Assembly (NCBI GenBank): GCA_013322215.1
Contig: JAAMEZ010000058.1
Location: forward strand, 868,001 to 932,000
Length of the DNA: 64,000 nucleotides
DNA from: Martinezella rhizogenes
GTDB lineage: Bacteria; Pseudomonadota; Alphaproteobacteria; Rhizobiales; Rhizobiaceae
Reading direction: 5' to 3'
Shown: in pieces, positions 8,601 to 16,242 of the stretch
Layout: each line of letters starts with the position of its first letter
How positions within the stretch are numbered: the first letter of the stretch is position 1
Notes under the pieces: generated by a model
Told to the model about the DNA's origin: nothing
What the model saw: only the letters and a program-made list of their open reading frames with translations
Databases searched by the model: none
Translations under genes and position numbers: made by a program

Positions 8601-9227
8601 TCAGGCTGCGTCGCGGATCCTGTAGGCGCAGCGCCTGGCGCCGAGCAGGATGTGCTCCTCCCGCTCGACTTCCGCGCCGAGCACCATGCGGAAGGTTTCA
8701 AGCTCGGAACGGCAGAAGCCGGCACAGGCACATGCGGCCGCACAGATGGGGCAATGATTCTCCACCAGCATCAGCGAACCGTCATCGTCCTGCCAGTGAT
8801 CGGCCATGTAGCCTTCCTGCGTGCGGATCGCCGCGAGGCTCGCGACGCGCGACGGCAGATCGGCCATAAGATCGATCTCGCTGCGATAGCGTCGGAGCGT
8901 CTCCGTTTCACGGGCGGAAATGACGGCATCGACGGCACCCTGCCCCAATTGGCTGACCATGGTCGCAAGCAGGGTAGCGGTCAGATCGGCATGGCCATCC
9001 GGAAACTGCCTGTTGCCGGCAGCCGTCAGATGCCAGAACTGACGCGGCCTGCCCCGGCCGGCGGCAGCCTCCGCCACCGGCTCGACCAAGCCCTCCTCGG
9101 CCATCTTCGTCAGCTGCTGACGGGCCGCCTCCGACGATATGCCGAGCGCATCGCCGATGGCCGCTGCCAATTGCGGCCCATCGGTTTTCAACAGGATCAG
9201 GATTCGATTGGCAGGTGACTGGCGCAT
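8601..9227 (-). CDS. SufR-like Fe-S cluster-binding winged-helix regulator
   Basis: A 208-residue regulator with an N-terminal winged helix (LGISSEAARQQLTKMAEEGLV at about 28-48, wing RGRPRQFWHLT) and a cysteine-rich C-terminus. C159, C172 and C200 have spacings of 13 and 28, the same as the three cluster ligands reported for cyanobacterial and mycobacterial SufR; C162, C166 and C168 are additional. The flanking VENHCPIC and CRSELETF patterns also match SufR. This suggests an Fe-S or redox-sensing repressor. No suf genes are nearby; instead it is divergent from an MFS exporter, with a perfect palindrome between them. Calling it SufR itself would overreach. Confidence 0.75.
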   Translation of the reverse strand: MRQSPANRILILLKTDGPQLAAAIGDALGISSEAARQQLTKMAEEGLVEPVAEAAAGRGRPRQFWHLTAAGNRQFPDGHADLTATLLATMVSQLGQGAVDAVISARETETLRRYRSEIDLMADLPSRVASLAAIRTQEGYMADHWQDDDGSLMLVENHCPICAAACACAGFCRSELETFRMVLGAEVEREEHILLGARRCAYRIRDAA

Positions 9228-9267
9228 TTTTCCAAGTTTTCTCTTGTTTTAATCCGACAAGGATGTA

Positions 9268-9293
9268 ATTTTCCAAATTATAACTTGGAAAAT
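9268..9293. promoter_or_regulatory. Candidate operator for the SufR-like regulator
   Basis: ATTTTCCAA at 9268-9276 and TTGGAAAAT at 9285-9293 form a perfect 9-bp inverted repeat with an 8-base AT-rich centre, midway between the divergent regulator and MFS genes. A further half-site, ATTTTTCCAAG, overlaps the regulator start at 9226-9236. Placement suits joint control of both genes by the regulator. Confidence 0.6.
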
Positions 9294-9328
9294 AATCAAC
9301 CGCTAGGGAAAATACCGAGGATCGCCCG

Positions 9329-10753
9329 ATGTCCAGCATCGAAAACACCGCCCCCACCCCATCCTCCTCCGTCTTCACATTGTTTTCGCCGAAACTTCTG
9401 CCGGCAACGCTGATGCTCGGCGGCGGCGTGACGCTTTATGCCGTCGAGTCCTACATCACGGCTACGATCGCGCCGTCGATCGTCCGGGATATCGGCGGTC
9501 TCGAACTCTTTTCATGGATGACGACGCTCTTCGTCGCCGCTGGCGTGCTCGGCTCGATCACGGTCGCAACCCGGCCGAAAGGCATGGGCCTGCGTGCCGT
9601 CTATGTCGTGGCGGCGCTCACTTTCGGCGCCGGTAGCCTGGCATGCGCCATCGCGCCGACCATGCCGGTGCTGCTCGTCGGACGTGCGGTTCAGGGTTAT
9701 GGCTCCGGCATGCTGTCCGGCCTTGCCTATGCGTTCATCCGTTTCATCTATCCCCAGCCCCTGTGGCGCAGGGCGTCCACACTCTACGCCGCCATATGGG
9801 GGGTGGCGACGGTACTTGGACCGACCCTCGGCGGCCTCTTCGCCGCCGGAGGCGCCTGGCGGGAGGCCTTCATCATTCTGGTGCCGCTGGCCGTCATCAT
9901 GGCGTTTTCGGCCCGCCGGTTGCTGCCCGATGTCGCGGATGATCGGACCGACACCAGAACGCCGCTTCTGCAGATCATATTGCTGCTCGCCGCAGTCCTA
10001 CTCGTCAGCATTGCCGGCACGATCGAACATGGATCCTATAAGGCCGTGCTGATCGCAGTTTCCATCGCTCTCGTTGCAGCGACGGTGCTGATCGAGCGCA
10101 AGAGCGGGGTGCGCCTCCTCCCCTATGGGGCCGTCATGCTCAGCAATCCGATCGCGCGGCTCTACCTGACGATATTCACGATGATGCTTGTGCTGACGAG
10201 CGACATCTACATTCCCTATTTCCTGCAGACGCTCCACGGCGTGACGCCACTGATATCGGGCTATCTCGTCGCGCTTGTCGCGCTTGGCTGGACCACCGCG
10301 GCCTTCTTCAGCGCTTCGTTCTCGGGCCGGCAGGCAGCCATCGCCATCGTGACCGGTTGCATTCTTGAAACCGCAGCCACGGCCTCGCTGATTCCATTCC
10401 TGGCGACCGCGACGCCCTTCACCGCACTCGCGGAATTTGCGCCGGCTGTTATTGCCATGTTCCTGATGGGCTTCGGCGTCGGCCTGGGCTGGGCACACCT
10501 CGTAACCAGGATCATCGGCATCGCCAGGAAAGCCGATGAGGACAAGGCCTCGGCCGCCATTTCGATGACGCAGTCGCTTGGCGGCGCGTTCGGCGCTGCC
10601 CTTGCCGGCGTCATCGTCAACGGCGCCGGCCTAACCCATCCGGGCGGCATTGCCGGCGGCCTTTCGGCTGCAAATTGGCTCTACACGCTGATGGCGATAC
10701 CCGGCCTGCTCGCCATCATCCTATCCTTCACGATCAAGCCAGCTTCAACATGA
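9329..10753 (+). CDS. MFS drug exporter-like transporter
   Basis: A 474-residue major facilitator superfamily protein with about 14 predicted hydrophobic segments, closest in style to drug:H+ antiporters. After a 27-residue cytosolic leader comes TM1 (LMLGGGVTLYAVESYI), the loop-2 region with RPKGMGLRAVYVV, and motif C-like glycines around VLGPTLGGLFAAGGAWREAF. The ATG at 9329 follows GAGG-rich sequence. Its last 20 bases overlap the end of the convergent oxidoreductase gene. Regulation by the adjacent Fe-S-type regulator is inferred from the shared palindrome. Confidence 0.86.
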   Translation: MSSIENTAPTPSSSVFTLFSPKLLPATLMLGGGVTLYAVESYITATIAPSIVRDIGGLELFSWMTTLFVAAGVLGSITVATRPKGMGLRAVYVVAALTFGAGSLACAIAPTMPVLLVGRAVQGYGSGMLSGLAYAFIRFIYPQPLWRRASTLYAAIWGVATVLGPTLGGLFAAGGAWREAFIILVPLAVIMAFSARRLLPDVADDRTDTRTPLLQIILLLAAVLLVSIAGTIEHGSYKAVLIAVSIALVAATVLIERKSGVRLLPYGAVMLSNPIARLYLTIFTMMLVLTSDIYIPYFLQTLHGVTPLISGYLVALVALGWTTAAFFSASFSGRQAAIAIVTGCILETAATASLIPFLATATPFTALAEFAPAVIAMFLMGFGVGLGWAHLVTRIIGIARKADEDKASAAISMTQSLGGAFGAALAGVIVNGAGLTHPGGIAGGLSAANWLYTLMAIPGLLAIILSFTIKPAST

Positions 10754-11732
10754 TCTTGCCGATGTGGTCGCTGGTTTCCATCAACCGATGCGCCTCGACC
10801 ACGTCGTCGAAAGAGAAGGTCCGATAAATGACCGGGGCGACTGTGCCCTGGTCGAGCAGCGGCCAGACCTGCGAAAGAAGGTCGTCGCGGATGGCCCGCT
10901 TTTCCTCAGCCGTGCGCGGACGCATGGTCGATCCGGTCACCGTCAGGCGTTTGACCATGATCGGCGCCAGGTTGACTTTCTCCGCCACCGCTCCGCCAAG
11001 GAAAGCAATGATCGAAAGGCAGCCATCGCGGGCGAGAGAGGCGAGATTCTTTTCAAGATAGGCAGCCCCGATCATGTCGAGGATGATATCGACGCCATCA
11101 CCCGTCTCGGCCTTGATGACCTCGGCGAAATCCTCTTCTTTATAATTGATCGCCCGCTTGGCGCCGAGCTTCTCGCAGGCCTCGCATTTTTCCTTCGACC
11201 CGGCCGTGGCATAAACGGTCGCACCGAAAGCGTGAGCAAGCTGGATCGCCGTCGTGCCGATGCCGCTGGAGCCGCCATGGATCAGCACGCTTTCGCCTTC
11301 GGTGAGGCCCGCCATCTGGAAGAGATTGGCCCATACCGTAAAGAAGGTCTCTGGGACGGCTGCCGCACGCACGGCGTCATAGCCGTTCGGAAAGCGGAGC
11401 GCCTGACCGGCTGGAAGCACGCAATATTCCGCATAGCCGCCGCCATTGGCGAGGCCGCAAACCTTGTTGCCGATCGCAAACTCCGTGACGCCGGGCGCGA
11501 CGTCGACGACTTCGCCTGATATTTCGAGGCCGAGGATCGGACTTGCCTCTTTCGGCGGCGGATAGGTGCCCTGGCGCTGCGCCACATCAGGCCGGTTGAC
11601 GCCGGCGGCCTCGACACGAACCAGGATCTCGCCCGGCTTCAAGACCGGCAAGGGCTTGCGGGCGATGGTCATGACCTCGGGTCCGCCAAAGGACGGCAAA
11701 TCCACGAAACGCATTTCAGACGGCAAGGGCAT
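10734..11732 (-). CDS. NAD(P)H:quinone oxidoreductase, zinc-independent MDR family (PIG3-like)
   Basis: A 332-residue medium-chain dehydrogenase/reductase. The N-terminal GroES-like domain has the quinone-reductase pattern AAGVNRPDVAQRQGTYPPP; the Rossmann domain has VLIHGGSSGIGTTAIQLA and the NADPH-specific AGSKEKCEACEKLGA loop. The zinc ligands of alcohol dehydrogenases are absent, as expected for quinone reductases. The SSGIG motif and PPP-x-ASP-x-LGLE segment are typical of the PIG3 subgroup. An AGAGGAG ribosome site precedes the ATG at 11732. It reduces quinones by one electron in characterised homologues. Confidence 0.88.
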   Translation of the reverse strand: MPLPSEMRFVDLPSFGGPEVMTIARKPLPVLKPGEILVRVEAAGVNRPDVAQRQGTYPPPKEASPILGLEISGEVVDVAPGVTEFAIGNKVCGLANGGGYAEYCVLPAGQALRFPNGYDAVRAAAVPETFFTVWANLFQMAGLTEGESVLIHGGSSGIGTTAIQLAHAFGATVYATAGSKEKCEACEKLGAKRAINYKEEDFAEVIKAETGDGVDIILDMIGAAYLEKNLASLARDGCLSIIAFLGGAVAEKVNLAPIMVKRLTVTGSTMRPRTAEEKRAIRDDLLSQVWPLLDQGTVAPVIYRTFSFDDVVEAHRLMETSDHIGKIMLKLA

Positions 11733-11811
11733 GGCGCAATCTCCTCTCCCAGCAAAGCAGTGGAGATAGTTTAGCGCAGCGCGCTTGAAAAGGACCGAGT
11801 GCGAGAGGGCG

Positions 11812-13617
11812 TCAATTCGTCTCGGCCAAGCCGAGGAATGCGACGCCGATGGCGCTTTCCTTTGCCTTCGCTTTGATACCCGCGATGGAGGTGCTGACGC
11901 GGTTGATGTTGTCGATCACCAACCCTTCCGGCAGCTGCAGGATACCGATCGAGCAGCGCATCAGTGGAAACTCCGCGACTGCGCCGCCGCGGTCGTGACC
12001 ATGGATGCGCCCGGCAGCACGGTCTTCGGCCGAATAGAGTTCGAGGACGTCGGCATGGAAATCGGCAAGCAGCCGATCCAGAACCTCGCGAAGCTCCTGC
12101 GTGCTCCAGCCTGTGACGCCGATGAAGAAATCGTCGCCGCCGACATGGCCGAGGAAATGGCCTTCGGCGAAGAAATAGCGACGCATCAGCGCGGCAAACA
12201 GCGAGATGGCATGGTCGCCGAGATGGAAGCCATAGGCATCGTTGAACGGCTTGAAATTGTCGAAGTCGCAATAGCAGAAATGCCTGATTTCATCGCCATC
12301 GCGGCCGGCACTCTGCATGAAATCATGGATCGCCCTGTTGCCCGGAAGACCGGTCAGCGGGTTCTGGTCCTGGGCGATCTTCAGCTGCTTCTCGTTGATG
12401 ACCTTGATGAGCGAGGCCGCCGAGACGATGCCGGCATAATGCGTGCCTTCGGTCACGATCAGGCAATCGCTGCTTTCCATGTTGGCGAAGATCGTCATCA
12501 GCGTGTCGGCATCGGAATCAAGCCCGACGATCGGCGCCATCTCGACGAAATGCGATATCGAGCGCTCATAGACCTTGTTCTTCAGCAGGTCGCGGCCGAA
12601 AGGCTGATAGATATATTCCTTGAGCTGATATTCGTGGATGATCCCACGCGGCTCGTCATTGGCATTGACGACCGGGAAATAGGCGCGGCGCGGATTGCGG
12701 CGGAAGAGTTCGAAGACGCTGTCTATGCTGTCGCTCTCGCGAATGGTCGGCAGCACCTCGATCTGCTTGCGGATGAGGATCTCATCGAGCGACTGGCTGT
12801 TACGCGCCGTCTTGCCGAGATCCTGCAGATGCGGAAAGCTCGACTTGAGCTCGTTGACCAGTACGGTCGGGCGGGCAATGAACCAGCCCTGTACGAGATC
12901 GACGCCGAATTCGCGGCAGGTCAGGAACTCCGCCTCGGTCTCGATGCCCTCGGCGATGACGCGCGTCCCGAGGACATGGGCGATATTGACGAGATTCCTG
13001 AGGATATGCCGCTTGCGGGCGCTGCGGTCGATATCGACGATGAAGTGCCGGTCGATCTTGAGATAATCGACGGGATAATCGGAGAGCAGCTTCATTTCAC
13101 CGCGACCGACGCCAAAATCGTCGATGGCGAGCTTGAAGCCGGCGTTGCGCATCTTGGCAACCAGCGCCGAGAACTCTGGCACGATGGTATTGTCGAAACG
13201 TTCGGAGAATTCGAAGCAGACGGAGGAAGGGGCGATGCCGGCCTTTCTCATATGCTGCAGCAGGCCGTCGACCAACGCGGCGCCTTGCGCAATCAAGCGG
13301 ACATCCAGGTTGAGGAAAAGCGTCGTGGTGGCGATGTTGGGCAGAGTGGCAAACTTCGCCAGCGCGCGGCTCGTGACCATCTGCTCCAGCCCGAGAAGCT
13401 GGCCGGTGCGCTCGGCTTCGTCGAGTATCTCCACAGGGCTGCCGAAGCCGATACGTTCCTGCCCGCGCATCAGGGATTCATAGCCGAAAACCGCGCCGGT
13501 GCCGGCCTCCACGATCGGCTGAAATGCGTTTTCGATCACGAGTTTGGCGAGAGTGACGATCTGGTCGCTGGCATATCGGCGCAATACGCCCGGTTCGACT
13601 GCGGCAGTCAGGGACAT
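11812..13617 (-). CDS. EAL-CBS-GGDEF protein (cyclic-di-GMP turnover)
   Basis: A 601-residue cytosolic protein with an unusual order: EAL domain (about 25-270), a central CBS-like pair (about 290-410) and GGDEF (about 430-590). The EAL half keeps the catalytic signatures: ESL at 47-49, FLNLD, FEFSE, IDDFG, YLKID, AEGIET and QGWFIARP, so phosphodiesterase activity is plausible. The GGDEF half has CDFDNFKPFND and GHVGGDDF near residue 495, a permitted variant of GG(D/E)EF, so cyclase activity is possible. The start at 13617 is chosen because GGAG lies 6 bases upstream. CBS domains usually bind adenine nucleotides, suggesting energy-state control; this is inference. Confidence 0.88.
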   Translation of the reverse strand: MSLTAAVEPGVLRRYASDQIVTLAKLVIENAFQPIVEAGTGAVFGYESLMRGQERIGFGSPVEILDEAERTGQLLGLEQMVTSRALAKFATLPNIATTTLFLNLDVRLIAQGAALVDGLLQHMRKAGIAPSSVCFEFSERFDNTIVPEFSALVAKMRNAGFKLAIDDFGVGRGEMKLLSDYPVDYLKIDRHFIVDIDRSARKRHILRNLVNIAHVLGTRVIAEGIETEAEFLTCREFGVDLVQGWFIARPTVLVNELKSSFPHLQDLGKTARNSQSLDEILIRKQIEVLPTIRESDSIDSVFELFRRNPRRAYFPVVNANDEPRGIIHEYQLKEYIYQPFGRDLLKNKVYERSISHFVEMAPIVGLDSDADTLMTIFANMESSDCLIVTEGTHYAGIVSAASLIKVINEKQLKIAQDQNPLTGLPGNRAIHDFMQSAGRDGDEIRHFCYCDFDNFKPFNDAYGFHLGDHAISLFAALMRRYFFAEGHFLGHVGGDDFFIGVTGWSTQELREVLDRLLADFHADVLELYSAEDRAAGRIHGHDRGGAVAEFPLMRCSIGILQLPEGLVIDNINRVSTSIAGIKAKAKESAIGVAFLGLAETN

Positions 13618-13828
13618 GCCCATCTCCACTTGCGGATTCTAATCTAATTTATTTAAGTAAAACTTTGGATTTACCGCGTTTTCAACCTAAGATGCGCCAT
13701 AAGGCGTCAACGAAACCTTTCCCCTATGTGAAAGTTTGATGAATGGTAAAGCAATATTAACCATTCGCCGGGGCGCAAGACCAACGCACGGCAGCCAAGC
13801 GGCTGCCGTGATACGTGAGAGTTCTGGG

Positions 13829-14080
13829 CTAATTACTCGAGTGCCGCTCCGCCTCATAGTCGGCAAACATATCGGCAACGCAGCGGCCGCTCTTTGCCGT
13901 CTCGCCGCCATCGTTGGCGGCTCGCGGCACCTCGCAAATGTCACCGCGTTTGCGGGCTGCATCCCACATGCGCAAGGCCTCTCGCACGACTTCGCTGCTC
14001 GAGGCATAGGTGCCGGTATCGACGGCTGCCCGAATGCCGGCTGCCTGAAGCGGAGAGATGGAAACCGTTACCATCGGCAT
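13829..14080 (-). CDS. ParD-like ribbon-helix-helix antitoxin (apparently orphan)
   Basis: An 83-residue protein with the type II ParD pattern: an N-terminal beta strand MPMVTVSISP, then YASSSEVVREALRMWDA as helix 2 of the ribbon-helix-helix, and an acidic C-terminal tail that would wrap a toxin. GGGAGG precedes the ATG at 14080 with 6-base spacing. A ParE gene normally follows directly; downstream (13618-13828) I find none, so the antitoxin appears to be solitary. It may have a distant partner or be a remnant. Confidence 0.75.
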   Translation of the reverse strand: MPMVTVSISPLQAAGIRAAVDTGTYASSSEVVREALRMWDAARKRGDICEVPRAANDGGETAKSGRCVADMFADYEAERHSSN

Positions 14081-14306
14081 GATATTCCTCCCTTGACGTT
14101 GCCACGCGGAACTTTGGCTGGAAGCATGTTCCGCGGCTTCGATCAATGCCTTCATGGCATGTCCTCGGACATGCGTATCCAGATGAAGGTATTGTCGTTA
14201 CATCAACTCAACGCCGCTCCGCCTCGCAAGACGGAAAGCGGAAGAGTAGCGCCGCTCACGCTTCTTGTCAAAAAGTAGCAGTCCGTTACCCCTTTTGGGA
14301 GGTGCC

Positions 14307-14855
14307 CTACCGCCTGAGCACGAGACCGAAGACCACCAGCGTCCAACCCTGAAAAATCAGATCAAATGCCAGGAAAAGACCGAGAATCCAAAGACTGTTG
14401 ACGGGCCAGCCAAGAGCGATGGCGATGCCGGCGACAGCAGTCGCAAGGCCGCTGACAACAATCCAGACCCAACCACGCTCCGGCTTCAGCTTGCGGCCGA
14501 CCCAAACGCGGAACGTGCCGGCGATGAGGAGTGCTATGGCAAGGAACAGGGTCAATGCTTCGGAGGCCAACAGCGGATTAGCGAAGGCAAGGATACCGGC
14601 AACCGTATAGAGCAGGCCGCTTAGCACCCAGAACAGGATATGCTCCCAGCCCCTCACCTGAAAGGCATGGGCCAGATGCACGATGCCGCCGATCAGCATC
14701 AGCATGCCGACGTAATAGACTGACGCCACCGTAGCGATGAACAGATTGCCAAGCGCGATACCGCCGCAGATCAGCAGCAATATGCCGAGCGCAACAAACC
14801 AGCCCCATTTGTCGCGCATTGCGGATGGGGGAACTTCATCAAGAATATCAACCAT
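14307..14855 (-). CDS. HdeD/DUF308 family membrane protein
   Basis: A 182-residue inner-membrane protein with six hydrophobic segments (starting at about 18, 40, 70, 95, 125 and 150), the arrangement of HdeD-like DUF308 proteins. Family-like pieces are GILLLICGGIALG and ILFWVLSGLLYTVAGILAFANP. AGGAGG lies 8 bases before the ATG at 14855. E. coli HdeD is linked to acid resistance at high cell density; whether that applies here is unknown. It is divergent from betI. Confidence 0.83.
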   Translation of the reverse strand: MVDILDEVPPSAMRDKWGWFVALGILLLICGGIALGNLFIATVASVYYVGMLMLIGGIVHLAHAFQVRGWEHILFWVLSGLLYTVAGILAFANPLLASEALTLFLAIALLIAGTFRVWVGRKLKPERGWVWIVVSGLATAVAGIAIALGWPVNSLWILGLFLAFDLIFQGWTLVVFGLVLRR

Positions 14856-14954
14856 GACTGCACCTCCTCCTATGAGGAAGTATGGCACAGAAATGCTTTG
14901 CGGAAAGAGGTTGCGGTTTTTTCGCCGTGGAGCGTACGGCGCCTGATTTTTTTA

Positions 14955-14974
14955 TTGATTGATCAGTCAATCAA
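14955..14974. promoter_or_regulatory. BetI operator
   Basis: TTGATTGA (14955-14962) and TCAATCAA (14967-14974) form a perfect inverted repeat with a TCAG spacer, 34 bases before betI. Choline-sensing BetI repressors are known to bind palindromes of this TTGATTGA type upstream of bet operons. It would autoregulate the betI-GST-betB-betA unit. Confidence 0.8.
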
Positions 14975-15008
14975 AAATACACTCAGGCCCAGCCTTGGGG
15001 ATTGATGC

Positions 15009-15596
15009 ATGCCGAAAGTCGGAATGGAACCGGTGCGCCGCAAGGCGCTGGTGGATGCTGCGATGCGCGTGATCGGCGATCACGGCTCGCTGACCGTCAC
15101 CATGTCCGAAATCGCCAAGCAGGCCGGCGTTTCCCCTGCCCTTGCGCATCACTATTTCGGCAGCAAAGAACAGCTGCTCATCGAGACCGTCCGTGTGCAT
15201 CTACAGCGCCTGCGCGACAGCGTCGTGACGGCGCTGCGCGCGGCAAAAACGCCGCGCGAAAAGCTCTCGGCCGTCATCCGCGTCAGCTTCCAGGCCGATC
15301 AGTTCGCCCCGGAAACGATCGCTGCGTGGCTCGCCTTCTATGCCGAGGCGCAGCGCTCGGAAGAGACGCGCCGCTTTCTCGTCATCTATGCACGCCGCCT
15401 GCATTCGAATCTCGTTGCCAATCTCAAGGCTCTGTGTCCAGCCGGCGATGCCGGACGGATTGCGGAGGGTGCGGCTGCGATGATCGACGGGCTCTATATC
15501 CGCCAGGGTCTCAGATCCGCGCCGATCAGCACCGAGGCGTCGATCGCGCTGACGGAGGATTATCTGACGACCCATCTCAACGCGTTGAAAGGCTGA
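15009..15596 (+). CDS. betI: Choline-responsive transcriptional repressor BetI
   Basis: A 195-residue TetR-family repressor. The N-terminus MPKVGMEPVRRKALVDAA is the BetI signature; the HTH is at about 28-52 (VTMSEIAKQAGVSPALAHHYFGSKEQL). The C-terminal ligand domain includes AAWLAFYAEAQRSEETRRFL. BetI represses the osmoprotectant pathway until choline binds. The start keeps the conserved MPKxGM. It heads an operon with a GST, betB and betA, and has a perfect TTGATTGA palindrome upstream. Confidence 0.95.
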   Translation: MPKVGMEPVRRKALVDAAMRVIGDHGSLTVTMSEIAKQAGVSPALAHHYFGSKEQLLIETVRVHLQRLRDSVVTALRAAKTPREKLSAVIRVSFQADQFAPETIAAWLAFYAEAQRSEETRRFLVIYARRLHSNLVANLKALCPAGDAGRIAEGAAAMIDGLYIRQGLRSAPISTEASIALTEDYLTTHLNALKG

Positions 15597-15600
15597 CGCC

Positions 15601-16242
15601 ATGCTGACCGTATGGGGCCGCAAATCATCATCCAACGTGCAGGCGCTGATGTGGTGCATCGGCGAGCTGGGTCTCGCCTATGAGCGCATCGATGCAGGCT
15701 TCACATACGGCGTCAATGACACACCTGAATTCCTGGCGATGAACCCGAACGGCACCGTTCCGGTGCTGCGCGACGGCGAGGGGGATCCCTTATGGGAAAC
15801 CGGCGCGATCCTGCGCTATCTCGCCACCCAATATGGCGAGGACGACTTCTGGCCGAAGGATGCCCGCGATCGCGCCCAGATCGACAAATGGACGGAATGG
15901 GCCAAGATCAATATCGCCCAAGGTTTCACCGGTCCGGTGTTCTGGCGCGTGGTGCGCACGGCCCCCGCTCTCCAGGACGAGAAGGCAATCGTCGCGGCGG
16001 TTGCCGCGCTCGCTGCGAAGCTTGACATCGCCGAGTCGCAGTTCGGACGACATCGCTTCCTCGCCGGCGATAATCTGACGCTTGCCGACATACAGTTCGG
16101 GCACGTTCTCTATCGCTATTTCGACATCGACATCCAGCGCCCTGCCCATCCGCGGCTTGAGCGCTACTACGAAAACCTGACCGAGCGGCCTGCTTTCCAA
16201 GAGCATGTCATGGTGTCCTACGAAGAATTGAGGGTTCTATAA
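15601..16242 (+). CDS. Glutathione S-transferase within the bet operon
   Basis: A 213-residue GST lying 4 bases after betI and overlapping the start of betB by 1 base, so almost certainly cotranscribed and translationally coupled. The thioredoxin-like half has RKSSSNVQALMWCIGELGL, the cis-proline NPNGTVPVL and the glutathione-contacting WETGAILRYLA (E-T). The helical half has LAGDNLTLADIQFGH. In Sinorhizobium meliloti the corresponding slot is occupied by choline sulfatase betC; no sulfatase is present here. A role in choline or betaine-aldehyde metabolism is suggested only by position. Confidence 0.88.
   Translation: MLTVWGRKSSSNVQALMWCIGELGLAYERIDAGFTYGVNDTPEFLAMNPNGTVPVLRDGEGDPLWETGAILRYLATQYGEDDFWPKDARDRAQIDKWTEWAKINIAQGFTGPVFWRVVRTAPALQDEKAIVAAVAALAAKLDIAESQFGRHRFLAGDNLTLADIQFGHVLYRYFDIDIQRPAHPRLERYYENLTERPAFQEHVMVSYEELRVL

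Noticed and set aside
7532..8869. A 445-codon plus-strand open frame over the asparaginase and SufR-like genes
   Set aside because: It crosses two genes with confirmed motifs on the other strand and has no recognisable domain of its own.
11785..13647. A 620-codon plus-strand open frame
   Set aside because: It is the complement of the EAL-CBS-GGDEF gene, which has all expected catalytic residues on the minus strand.
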